A stretch of DNA of 28,033 nt from a virus. Below are positions 7,800-15,374 of the stretch, piece after piece. Below the pieces are notes generated by a model. The model searched no databases. It saw only the letters and a list, made by a program, of their open reading frames with translations, and was not told the origin of the DNA. Every line of letters starts with the position of its first letter. Within the stretch, counting starts at the first letter, position 1. The stretch covers positions 1 through 28,033 of IMG/VR virus record IMGVR_UViG_3300021139_001732; one strand, given 5' to 3'. A program made the translations under genes and the position numbers.

Positions 7800-9923
7800 T
7801 TACTTTCTGAACCTAATGTCTAATTGTGCAGCTATGTTGTTGATATAATCAGAACCATAAGCTTTACCATTTTGACCTGAGATTACTTTTTTACTTTCGT
7901 CTAACTGCTGAACATTCTTAGCTGGTACTTTAATTCCCCTTGATTTCCAGAAGTGATTGATTTGGTATGGAGTATCAAGCCTATAAGACGTACTCTGTGC
8001 AATGATTGATGCCTTCTGGCCTTCATTCATTACTTCCCATGCTCCTTTAAATTCCTCTGGCATCATATCAAGAAATTTCTCACCAGACCTTGCCTGCTCT
8101 GTTAGAGCGTTGCCCATGATGTCAATTACTTCTTTTTCGGATGAATAATTGTTCTCATTAAGCGCTTTTGTCACCTTTTGTTTTTCGGCTTCGTTTAGAG
8201 ATAAAAATCCAGTTTTAACGTCGTTATTCACTAACTTTAAGAAACCATATCTTTTCTCATTTATTATCTCATCTGTCTTTTGTTTATTGACAGATTCTAT
8301 TAGACTATCTATTTTAGTAGAAATTCCTTCATAATTTCCAGAGAATCCTGAAACCCTCTTATTTTCGGAAATAGCTTGAGTAATTTCTTTTGTCAAATTT
8401 TTGTTTCCTTTTATGTGGTTCATTGATTCTGCCAATGCTTCTGCATAACCAATATTGTTACCTAATTTTTCTGATAAGTAATCAGAGAACTGAATGCTCT
8501 TGTGTAGGTTTTCTGCAAGATAGTCAGCAAATGCTAGACCCTGATTAACCTTTTCTCCAATGCTTTCAGAATATCTAATACCCCTGTCCAAATTCAATGC
8601 TAAATACTCACCATAAGAAATACTCCTATCTAGATTTTCAGCAAGGTAGTTTTGGTAAGAAATAATCTTGTTCATATTTTCGGTAAGATACTCACCATAT
8701 GTCATACTCTTATCCAAATTCTCTGCAAGATATTCACTATACCTTATATTCTTATCTACATTTTCTGCAATGTATTCTGTGTAAGATACTGCTTGCCTAA
8801 TTTTTTCTTCTAATGTAGCAAATTTAGCAACACTATTATCTACATTTTCTGCAATGTACTCTGCGTAAGAAATATTGTTATCAAGATGCTCAGCCAAATA
8901 TTTAGAATATGCTATTACCTTTTGTATAGTTTCATTCATTTTCCTATTCTCGGTAACTGAACCTTCTAGATGTTCTGAAAGATATTCACTATACTTAATA
9001 GATGCTTCTAAATTTTCAGCAAGATAGTCACAATATTTTTCTAGCTTAGAAATTCTTTCTTCTGAACTCATGCTACTAGTCTTTTCTGTTTTATCAGTTT
9101 TAGCTTTTTCATTAATCTTAACTGGTACCTTAGTAGTCTTCAAAGAAGATAGAGAAGCTTTAAGTGAAGCCATCTCCTTTTGAAGTAATTTGGTATATTC
9201 ATTAAGTTCTTCCGCAGTAACAAAATTTTCCATGCTCGATTGCTTATTTGTAGTATTTTCTTTTTTGGATAGCAATTTTGCTATTTTCTCTTGATCTTTG
9301 ATTCTATATATCCTAATATTAGAATCATTTTTCAATCCAAAATTCTCATTAATAACGGAAAGCCCATTAATAATGGAATCTTTCTTATTTTTTTCATTTA
9401 ATCCAGATCCAAAACTTTCATAAACCCTACCTAATTGAGCTGTTTCAAATCCGGGATCTGCTACTAGGTCATATGTAAATATCCTTTTGATCTCTACTCT
9501 TTTATTAGCACCAACTACACCTGCAGCTCTCGAAGAAATAGAGATCGGTATTCCTGCTTCTACTAAGGATCTAGCAATCTGCCCTGCTGGGGTATCCAAA
9601 AGTTTAACTCTAATTCTAACAGTCCTATCTTCTTTGTTATAAACAAGCTTCTCAATAACATGAGAAAGGTTTTTCAAAGAAACATCAAATTCTTTTGGAT
9701 GATCTAATTCACCACAAAGCCTTCTTTGGTTGATCTTCTCGTTTAAATATTCAAGGTGAGGAAGGTATTCACTTTCCTCATATATCCTTTGATTGGAATT
9801 TTCCTTACCAAAAACTGCAGCAACACCTTCTAAATAGATGTCATTGGAGTTTTGGCTTCTCTCTGTTTTTAAATTAGAAAGAGATCTTTCCAATATTAAA
9901 ACGTAATCCTGGTTTTGGGCCAT
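7800..9923 (-). CDS. Prohead protease (gp21-like) fused to repeat-bearing scaffold domain
   Basis: The 707-residue product appears to join two T4 functions. Residues 1-170 are a gp21-type serine protease. GELDHP at 71-76 carries the catalytic His75, SISSRAAG at 128-135 holds the SSR serine motif, and YDLVADPGF at 151-159 is the conserved closing block. LNE/K at about 175-178, INE/N at 191-194 and INE/K at 270-273 are likely self-cleavage sites between protease and scaffold. Residues 296-505 are fifteen contiguous 14-residue repeats (consensus YxEYLAENLDxSI), a long alpha-helical scaffold. The last 200 residues are charged and resemble a gp22-like core protein tail. In T4, gp21 and gp22 are separate genes directly upstream of gene 23, so position and content both support a fused core protein. 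Confidence 0.88.
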   Translation of the reverse strand: MAQNQDYVLILERSLSNLKTERSQNSNDIYLEGVAAVFGKENSNQRIYEESEYLPHLEYLNEKINQRRLCGELDHPKEFDVSLKNLSHVIEKLVYNKEDRTVRIRVKLLDTPAGQIARSLVEAGIPISISSRAAGVVGANKRVEIKRIFTYDLVADPGFETAQLGRVYESFGSGLNEKNKKDSIINGLSVINENFGLKNDSNIRIYRIKDQEKIAKLLSKKENTTNKQSSMENFVTAEELNEYTKLLQKEMASLKASLSSLKTTKVPVKINEKAKTDKTEKTSSMSSEERISKLEKYCDYLAENLEASIKYSEYLSEHLEGSVTENRKMNETIQKVIAYSKYLAEHLDNNISYAEYIAENVDNSVAKFATLEEKIRQAVSYTEYIAENVDKNIRYSEYLAENLDKSMTYGEYLTENMNKIISYQNYLAENLDRSISYGEYLALNLDRGIRYSESIGEKVNQGLAFADYLAENLHKSIQFSDYLSEKLGNNIGYAEALAESMNHIKGNKNLTKEITQAISENKRVSGFSGNYEGISTKIDSLIESVNKQKTDEIINEKRYGFLKLVNNDVKTGFLSLNEAEKQKVTKALNENNYSSEKEVIDIMGNALTEQARSGEKFLDMMPEEFKGAWEVMNEGQKASIIAQSTSYRLDTPYQINHFWKSRGIKVPAKNVQQLDESKKVISGQNGKAYGSDYINNIAAQLDIRFRK
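8409..9038 (-). repeat. Fifteen tandem 14-residue (42-bp) degenerate repeats in the scaffold domain
   Basis: Residues 296-505 of the protease-scaffold fusion divide into 15 units of exactly 14 residues. Typical units are RYSEYLAENLDKSM and SYQNYLAENLDRSI. Units 3 and 6 keep the length but have lost the YxEYLAE consensus. A 14-residue period equals two heptads, so a continuous coiled-coil rod with no phase breaks is predicted. Confidence 0.9.
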
Positions 9924-9940
9924 TAGTTTTTGATATTATT

Positions 9941-9954
9941 TAATGTATATATCT
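9941..9954 (-). promoter_or_regulatory. Putative late promoter box before protease-scaffold gene
   Basis: The minus strand reads AGATATATACATTA, sharing AGATATATA with the boxes at 5911 and 12203. It lies 17 bases before the ATG at 9923, in a 60-base intergenic gap. Confidence 0.45.
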
Positions 9955-9983
9955 ATTTTCCTATGTCTATTTTTCCGAGGGTG

Positions 9984-12167
9984 TTATTTCTCCTCGCCTG
10001 AATTTTTTTTAGCTGCTTGTATTTCTGGCTTAGTGTCACCACCCTCTAATTCACTAGAAGGATTTTCGATTTCTTCTATCTTTTTGGGATCCATGGAAGC
10101 TAAATATTTACCAAAATTATTTTCGTTGCTATCTAATGATTTTGTAGCATCTTCTATTAATGTTTTAGCTTCATCTGCAGAAGTTCCAGTTGGGGTTTCT
10201 TTTCTTTGTTTAAAGTTTGGAAATGCTTTTATGTCTCGAACCATGTTTGTTCCCCAATCATAAGCTTTTACTGATAAATTTCCATCACCGCCTTCTTTAG
10301 TGTATTTGCTTTTTATATAAGACCAAGCAGAAATGGCTTTATTTCCATCTATAGTATATCCTCCCTTAATATAACATAGTGACTGCATAATTGCTAAAAT
10401 ATCATCCCTACTAACAAATCCATCTAGAGAATGTACAAGACCTACTGCTATAACATCACAGAATTTTTTATCTATGAAGCCACCTTTGATATTAATTTTT
10501 ACTGTATTTCTACCTCCAAATAGTTCATGTGGCAAAAAACCAACTATAGCGCTATTAACTAAAAAGTGTGTCATACTCTCGTCATAGTTTATAGGATATG
10601 TACCATCTGCCATTGGTTTAAATCTTTTTATAGATTCATCTGGACCTGCTGGTTTAGCCGGACCTGTTGCACCTGTTGCACCTGCTGTACCAGCAGGTCC
10701 AGTAGGTCCCGTAGAACCCCCATTACCACCAATTGATTTTATTTTGTCTGATACTTTTTTACAAATTAGATCTGCATCACTAATAATTTTTTGGTCCTCT
10801 TCAAATATTTTTTTGCTTTTATCGAAGACTTTACCAAAGTCTTCGAATTTTAGGGTTTCCTCTTTTTTAGATGCTTCTACTTCAAATATTTTAGTAGATA
10901 ATATAGCTTTAACATTTTCCGCAACTTTTACTCCTGTATCAAATTTCATTATACCATTAAACATTTCCTGTGTTAATACAGAGCTAGAAAATTTATCATT
11001 CTTAGTTATTACACTATAGGCAGCATTAGCAACGGTAGAAGTAAATTTACCATACTTACCATCTGCTCCCCCATGTTTCATTAATTGATCCTTAATACAA
11101 GCAATACCCATCAAATGAGATTGCAATTTTTTAACCTCATCACATACATGTAAAGATATAGCAATTGGAAATTTACAATTTCCTGGATTAATGTTAGTTT
11201 GTTTCTGCCCACTATTTTTGTCCATACCAGATGAACCTGTTTTTGGTGTATTAATTGGTGGGGGGGGTGGAATCTTAGTAATTTTTTGTTTAATTGCATT
11301 TAACGCATCCCTTTGCCTCTTAATCTCGTCAATAAGATTTTCACATGAAATTCTAAAATCTCTACCCTTCATTTTACCCCCTGCAGTGTTTATCTTACCT
11401 TTAATAAGAAAACCTTTCCTTTTTCTATCAACCTGAAGTTTTTTTGCATTTGCTAGAAATTCTGCTGCCTTTGATATAATAGATTTCGCTTGTGCATCTC
11501 CTGCAACATTAGGATCTAATAATGGAGCAGTTGTTTCAGAATTAAAAGTAGTAGCCATATCCATTACATGGTTTGCTAATGTTACATACCACTTATTGCT
11601 AGGCGTATCATCTGCATCATCTGCATCAGATCCATCATCTGTGTCATCATCTGTGTCATCATCATTACCACCAGGAGATTTAGAGGTGCCTGTATTTTCT
11701 AAGTATCCGTGGTCTTCTCTTAATAAGGCTTCCTCTACAGCTTTTACTTGTTCAGTCTGAGCATATTTTTGCTTACATGAATTAATTATTTCATCTAATT
11801 TCTTTTTGATGTCTCCAAACTTATTATTAACATCTGGTACCTTCATTAATGTATTAAAAACATTAGCTATATAATCATTAGCAGCCCTTTTAGAATTATC
11901 GTCAGGAAAAGTAACACTTCCAACTATATTGATCATTGATTTCCTTACTTCATCTAAATTATTAGCATTTTGTAAATCCTTAGTAGCTGCATCAAAACCA
12001 GATGAAGTATCATTGTCTAAATTATAAACAACAATAACATTATTCAAATACGTAAATAATTGGGTTACCGCTGCTACGGGATCTACCGTGTTGGTATCTT
12101 CTGCTGGTTTTTGGTCCTGCATCTGTTCGTAGATAAAATTGTAGCCCTTATAAATGTTTTTTGACAT
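9984..12167 (-). CDS. Large virion-like protein with collagen-like segment and targeting peptide
   Basis: This is a 727-residue protein. FIYE at residues 11-14 is in exactly the same place as FINE in the 308-residue protein and matches the T4 capsid-targeting FIAE pattern, so removal of 14 residues and packaging in the head are likely. An Asp-rich run occupies about 167-190. Near 363-385, GADGKYGKFTSTVANAAYSVI resembles the core of a peptidoglycan-binding domain, as in the 794-residue protein. A short collagen-like run with GPTGPAG and GATGATG lies at about 480-510. The C-terminal part is a predicted globular helical domain (for example GLVHSLDGFVSRDDILAIMQ). I do not recognise the family. 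Its place immediately before the protease-scaffold and capsid genes suggests a head protein, but it does not look like the gp20 portal. Confidence 0.7.
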   Translation of the reverse strand: MSKNIYKGYNFIYEQMQDQKPAEDTNTVDPVAAVTQLFTYLNNVIVVYNLDNDTSSGFDAATKDLQNANNLDEVRKSMINIVGSVTFPDDNSKRAANDYIANVFNTLMKVPDVNNKFGDIKKKLDEIINSCKQKYAQTEQVKAVEEALLREDHGYLENTGTSKSPGGNDDDTDDDTDDGSDADDADDTPSNKWYVTLANHVMDMATTFNSETTAPLLDPNVAGDAQAKSIISKAAEFLANAKKLQVDRKRKGFLIKGKINTAGGKMKGRDFRISCENLIDEIKRQRDALNAIKQKITKIPPPPPINTPKTGSSGMDKNSGQKQTNINPGNCKFPIAISLHVCDEVKKLQSHLMGIACIKDQLMKHGGADGKYGKFTSTVANAAYSVITKNDKFSSSVLTQEMFNGIMKFDTGVKVAENVKAILSTKIFEVEASKKEETLKFEDFGKVFDKSKKIFEEDQKIISDADLICKKVSDKIKSIGGNGGSTGPTGPAGTAGATGATGPAKPAGPDESIKRFKPMADGTYPINYDESMTHFLVNSAIVGFLPHELFGGRNTVKINIKGGFIDKKFCDVIAVGLVHSLDGFVSRDDILAIMQSLCYIKGGYTIDGNKAISAWSYIKSKYTKEGGDGNLSVKAYDWGTNMVRDIKAFPNFKQRKETPTGTSADEAKTLIEDATKSLDSNENNFGKYLASMDPKKIEEIENPSSELEGGDTKPEIQAAKKNSGEEK

Positions 12168-12202
12168 CTTGATATATTTTATTTGAACCCTAGGAGTTCA
12201 GT

Positions 12203-12216
12203 TTTTATATATATCT
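12203..12216 (-). promoter_or_regulatory. Putative late promoter box before the 727-residue gene
   Basis: The minus strand reads AGATATATATAAAA, identical to the box at 5911, with three further identical flanking bases. It lies 35 bases before the ATG at 12167 and just after the terminator at 12253, the expected place for a new late transcription unit. Confidence 0.55.
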
Positions 12217-12252
12217 AAAGAAGAAAAGGTTTAATTCACTATAATAGGGCAC

Positions 12253-12279
12253 AAAAAAAGGTCCCTGAGAACAGGGACC
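12253..12279 (-). terminator. Rho-independent terminator after the exported small protein gene
   Basis: A perfect 8-bp GC-rich stem (12260-12267 with 12272-12279, GGTCCCTG) with a 4-base loop is followed on the minus strand by seven U residues. It closes the unit that ends with the gene at 12305 and insulates the head block. Confidence 0.88.
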
Positions 12280-12304
12280 CCTAACACAACAAATAGTAAC
12301 TAAA

Positions 12305-12706
12305 TTAATAGTTTGATCTTGTTATGCCATCATGTTTATACTTTCTAATTTCACCAGTCAACCAAATGAAATGGGATGGTATATCCTTATCATTGGAATT
12401 AGCAAAGACTGTAAACAATATATGAACTTCTGGAATATAAAGTTTATAGTAATTAGGTTTTAATAAAAAATACAAATTATCATTGGTACGATCATACATT
12501 TCACCATTGAAAATTTCTTTTAATGGAACTCCGACATTAAAAAATTCGGAATATAGTGTATAATTTTGTAACTGCCCGGCCATAACAATAGAATCCTGCT
12601 CGATCATTTTCTTTTGAACAAAACCCTGATAGTCAGCAAATCTTGGTTGGGAATAACCCAATAAAAAAGAGGATACCATAAAGGTAGTAAGTAGAATTTT
12701 TTTCAT
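12305..12706 (-). CDS. Small exported protein of unknown function
   Basis: This 133-residue protein begins with a clear Sec signal peptide: basic MKK, hydrophobic core ILLTTFMVSSFLLG, and a cut likely after residue 19 before Gln (YS/Q), the pattern common in Flavobacteriia. The mature part (about 114 residues) has Tyr-rich beta-strand-like stretches (YTLYSEFF, YYKLYIPEVHILFTVFA) and ends HDGITRSNY. There is no lipobox Cys and no motif I recognise. The product should reach the periplasm or cell surface of the infected cell. It follows the exonuclease gene by 14 bases and ends 26 bases before a strong terminator. Possible roles are superinfection exclusion, envelope modification or lysis control, but none is shown by the sequence. 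Confidence 0.75.
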   Translation of the reverse strand: MKKILLTTFMVSSFLLGYSQPRFADYQGFVQKKMIEQDSIVMAGQLQNYTLYSEFFNVGVPLKEIFNGEMYDRTNDNLYFLLKPNYYKLYIPEVHILFTVFANSNDKDIPSHFIWLTGEIRKYKHDGITRSNY

Positions 12707-12720
12707 TTTAAATTATTTAA

Positions 12721-13413
12721 TTAGAAACTAAGTTTGTGAAAACATTCAACGACCGCTCTTACATCCTTTTCGCAATATTTCTTAATATCTTCTATTTCCC
12801 CTTTATAGAAAGCTTCATGAACCTGGGAGCCTTCCATTTCTCCTTTGGGGGATTCAACACCTAAAACAGTGCACATTAAATCTAATGATGTATGTGCTTG
12901 CCCATATGCACCGAAACTAAATGTATCTGTTATATCCAAAGTAGTCATTTCCCAGGGCTTCTTGTTATAGAAGTTAATTAATTCCGGGGGTTGGATACCA
13001 TTAATTACCATTCTTTTACCAATAAATGGTATATCAAAGTTTTTAATGGTGTGGCCTGCTAGTTTTAGATTTTTTGATGCTGCATTACCAAAAATAATCC
13101 TAGTTTTGTTCAGTATATCAGCTTCCTCTCCTATTAAACTGGTTACGTTTAAATCTGCTTTATTATATGCTCCAATAGAAACACAAACAATCTTAGCAAA
13201 TTCAGGATGGAGTGAAGATTTTTCTAACCAGAGCTGGGCATCGGTTGGTTCAAATAATTGTGCAGGGGAATTTTGTCTTAGCCATTTACATCTCTTTGAC
13301 CAAAGTTCTGCTAACTTTGGATTTTTTGATGCTAACTCTTCAAATGTGGCATATAGCCCCACAGATTCAACATCAAAGAATAGACTCTTTAATAAAACGT
13401 CGTTTGGTATCAT
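12721..13413 (-). CDS. 3'-5' exonuclease, predicted PolB-like exo2 family (DEDDy)
   Basis: This 230-residue protein has the three exonuclease motifs of the DnaQ/PolB superfamily. Exo I is FFDVESVG with Asp14 and Glu16. Exo II is HTIKNFDIPFIGKRM with Asp127. Exo III is YCEKDV with Tyr213 and Asp217, where the Tyr marks the DEDDy subclass. The stretch HTSLDLMCTVLGVESPKGEM and its following Gly-Ser-x-Val are typical of the predicted 3'-5' exonuclease family related to PolB (PF10108). It likely degrades or proofreads single-stranded 3' ends. In T4 a different nuclease, DexA, has a comparable size, but the sequence here is closer to the exo2 type. It follows the 121-residue gene by 6 bases and precedes the exported protein. 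Confidence 0.87.
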   Translation of the reverse strand: MIPNDVLLKSLFFDVESVGLYATFEELASKNPKLAELWSKRCKWLRQNSPAQLFEPTDAQLWLEKSSLHPEFAKIVCVSIGAYNKADLNVTSLIGEEADILNKTRIIFGNAASKNLKLAGHTIKNFDIPFIGKRMVINGIQPPELINFYNKKPWEMTTLDITDTFSFGAYGQAHTSLDLMCTVLGVESPKGEMEGSQVHEAFYKGEIEDIKKYCEKDVRAVVECFHKLSF

Positions 13414-13419
13414 ATTCTC

Positions 13420-13785
13420 TTATTTTAATTTGTACATAGAATTGGAGAATCGCGCCGCTACTGCCCAGTCATATTCGTCCAATACATATTCATTGAATTC
13501 GCCCTGGGAAAGTTCGACCTCATCTTTTATCTCCCATTGAAAGGTCTGGAGAATTTTGTCGTATTCTGTTTCGCGGTTAACCGGAGTAGTAAGTTGAATG
13601 CGGATATCTAATTCTCCCTTGTCCAATCTTTTCTTTTGGTCTGCCAATTGTTTTTTGGCTTCCGCACGATAGGCAGCTACTGCTTCGATGTAATCTGCTT
13701 TGTGGTTTTCTTTGTTTTCCTTAATTTTAGTAATTAAGTCAGCCTTTTTAACATTAATTATGCGGGAATTAACATTAGCTCTCAT
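13420..13785 (-). CDS. Conserved-looking small phage protein of unknown function
   Basis: This is a 121-residue protein. Its N-terminal half (20-60) is a charged helix with regular Ala and Lys/Glu, followed by DIRIQLTTPVNRETEYDKIL and an acidic block (VELSQGEFNEYVLDEYDWA) ending with FSNSMYKLK. I recognise the pattern (helix, a 'P-V-x-x-x-x-x-Y-D' segment, then a 'Y-V-L-D-E-x-x-W' segment) as recurring in tailed-phage hypothetical proteins, but no function is attached to it. It is the first gene of a small unit, with 93 bases of upstream space that hold a possible -7 box. Codon use resembles the flanking genes, though the region is slightly richer in G+C. Confidence 0.78.
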   Translation of the reverse strand: MRANVNSRIINVKKADLITKIKENKENHKADYIEAVAAYRAEAKKQLADQKKRLDKGELDIRIQLTTPVNRETEYDKILQTFQWEIKDEVELSQGEFNEYVLDEYDWAVAARFSNSMYKLK

Positions 13786-13822
13786 TTGTAAAATATTTAG
13801 TTGTTTTAACTTCTTATATTTA

Positions 13823-13830
13823 CAAATGTA
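13823..13830 (-). promoter_or_regulatory. Possible Bacteroidota-type -7 box (TACATTTG)
   Basis: TACATTTG on the minus strand fits TAnnTTTG and lies 37 bases before the ATG at 13785, in the only sizeable gap of this block. No clear TTG at -33 is seen, so confidence is low. Confidence 0.28.
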
Positions 13831-13878
13831 ATGAAAAGTTTTTGAATAAAAAAATAAAGTTCAAACTATTTTTAATAA

Positions 13879-14658
13879 TTATTTAGGGTCAGGTAATTTG
13901 TTATCAAAAACAATATCCAGCTGTAATCCAAATGGGGAAGTCCCTCCTGCTACATCAGGTGCATCTGAACCATCTGGTAAATATATGAATAGTGGATTTA
14001 CCTGTCTATTCCAAGTAGAAGCTGCAAGGAATAAAGACTCATTAAGAGTTAAATTACCCTGATTTGTTGGATAAGAAATAGACCTAAATACTATTGGTAT
14101 TTTTAGTTTATAAAATACCCCTGGTAATAGGTCCTTTACAGAAAAAAGGCTTGGCTTATCATCATTAATTACCGCAACCCTAGAAATTTCGTCTTTTGTA
14201 AAATTACTTTCTAATATAGTACAGAATTTTTCCATCGTTGTTTTCCTATCACCCTTTGCTCCCCCTACATGAACTATAACAGGAGATTCCTGATCTATAT
14301 CAGTAATACATTTTGAAAACGAAATACATTTTTTCAATTCGTCTATTGCTATTACTACATCTTCTGGAAAATCAGAGGTCAAGGATTTTTTAGATTTAAT
14401 ATAAAAACCAACACGTGTATCTTTATCCGATATTAGTTTCTTTAATGAACCAATATCTAGACAATCAGAAAAATCTAATATAGAAAAATCCTCTTCCACC
14501 AATTCAAAAATAAAACATCTGTACCCTAATGATTTCCCTTCCTTAATTTTCTGGAAACAAAAATCAGAAAATTTAATCATGAAACTACTACCCTTCTTCC
14601 CCTTAGGAGAGAATGGAAATCTTAATGTTATTCCATTTCTAATATTTTCTCTTACCAT
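13879..14658 (-). CDS. UvdE-like TIM-barrel protein lacking several metal ligands
   Basis: This 259-residue protein resembles UV damage endonuclease (UvdE/UVDE). The sequence of blocks agrees with that family: a helix-strand segment ending TRVGFYIKS (80-89), then VIVHVGGAKGDRKTTMEKF (127-145), VAVINDDKPSLFSVKDLLP (161-179), then IPIVF (187-191) and a late TW (215-216). In active UvdE the corresponding places read HPGQ, HVGG, ENDD and a D-x-H-H after the IPxVFD strand. Here the HPGQ His is replaced in FYIKS, the Glu of ENDD is Ile164, and the Asp/His pair is RSISY. Only His130 is clearly kept. It probably has no UvdE chemistry and may bind DNA or another ligand. It sits 2 bases after the DUF115-like gene. 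Homology is judged by eye. Confidence 0.6.
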   Translation of the reverse strand: MVRENIRNGITLRFPFSPKGKKGSSFMIKFSDFCFQKIKEGKSLGYRCFIFELVEEDFSILDFSDCLDIGSLKKLISDKDTRVGFYIKSKKSLTSDFPEDVVIAIDELKKCISFSKCITDIDQESPVIVHVGGAKGDRKTTMEKFCTILESNFTKDEISRVAVINDDKPSLFSVKDLLPGVFYKLKIPIVFRSISYPTNQGNLTLNESLFLAASTWNRQVNPLFIYLPDGSDAPDVAGGTSPFGLQLDIVFDNKLPDPK

Positions 14659-14660
14659 AT

Positions 14661-15374
14661 CTAAAAATTATTAAAATCCTCTTGACTCATATAAGGCCAA
14701 CTAGTAATCCGGCTAATACTAGAAAGATTTGCTACCTTTATTCCCCTTGTCACTAATGCACTTGCTAGTTTCCTGTATTCTTCATTAACTGCATCATATC
14801 TAGTAGTTAATAAATGATTTCCAGTCTTATCGAAGAAATGATCTGGTGTTAAATCAACCCCAATCAATCCGATCTTTGAAGCACCTAGCTGATATGCTAT
14901 TATTACTGCCATATAAGGCGAATTTGTTGTGTAATCAATTTGTCCAATGTTATCTATTCCGGTGCCTTCGCGTGCTCCTAAATCAAAGTAAACAGTTGCT
15001 TCGTGCTTCACTGGACTAAGAGATCTTAAATGTGTAAAAAAATATTCCGATGTATGATTTTGCACCCACTCATATCTTCCTCTTTTGAATGTGTGAGGTT
15101 CATTTACACAAATAAGATATTTGGTTTGGAGTTTTCTATTTATATCATTTACTCCAAAAAGAATACTTTTTTCATCAGGAACAAAAGTATTTATAGAAGT
15201 GCCACATCCACAAATTATAAAGGCTTTATCTTTTTCAGACCCAACCAAACTTTTATATCTTTCTAGATTATTAGATTCCATTTTACTTTTAAATAATGCG
15301 TCAGATTTAATTGGTATCTGCTTTTGCGAAACCTTTGCTGAAACCCCTAATGTTCTTCGGAAACGATTTATCAT
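14661..15374 (-). CDS. DUF115/MptE-like protein, possible glycosyltransferase-related
   Basis: This 237-residue Rossmann-like protein has the signature of the DUF115 / 6-hydroxymethylpterin-pyrophosphokinase MptE-like group, which includes Maf motility accessory factors. A nucleotide-binding loop, FIICGCGTSIN, lies at 52-62. GVNDI follows at 74-78, with the 'cannot-see' strand KYLICVNEP after it. The highly typical C-terminal block NSPYMAVIIAYQLGASKI / GLIGVDLT covers 151-176. Maf proteins attach nonulosonic sugars to Ser/Thr of flagellin, and related phage proteins are often called glycosyltransferases. The two Ser-rich collagen-like fibres encoded just upstream could be substrates (inference). 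The start codon overlaps the stop of the metallopeptidase gene (ATGA), so the two are translationally coupled. Confidence 0.65.
   Translation of the reverse strand: MINRFRRTLGVSAKVSQKQIPIKSDALFKSKMESNNLERYKSLVGSEKDKAFIICGCGTSINTFVPDEKSILFGVNDINRKLQTKYLICVNEPHTFKRGRYEWVQNHTSEYFFTHLRSLSPVKHEATVYFDLGAREGTGIDNIGQIDYTTNSPYMAVIIAYQLGASKIGLIGVDLTPDHFFDKTGNHLLTTRYDAVNEEYRKLASALVTRGIKVANLSSISRITSWPYMSQEDFNNF

Noticed and set aside
9984-12167. The 727-residue protein as the portal (gp20)
   Set aside because: Despite its place before the protease and capsid genes, no portal-like motifs are visible, and the collagen-like run and Asp-rich linker do not fit gp20.
13831-13878. A possible terminator after the UvdE-like gene (AGTTTGAACT followed by a T-rich run on the minus strand)
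   Set aside because: The stem is only 4 bp and AT-rich, so I did not call it a terminator.
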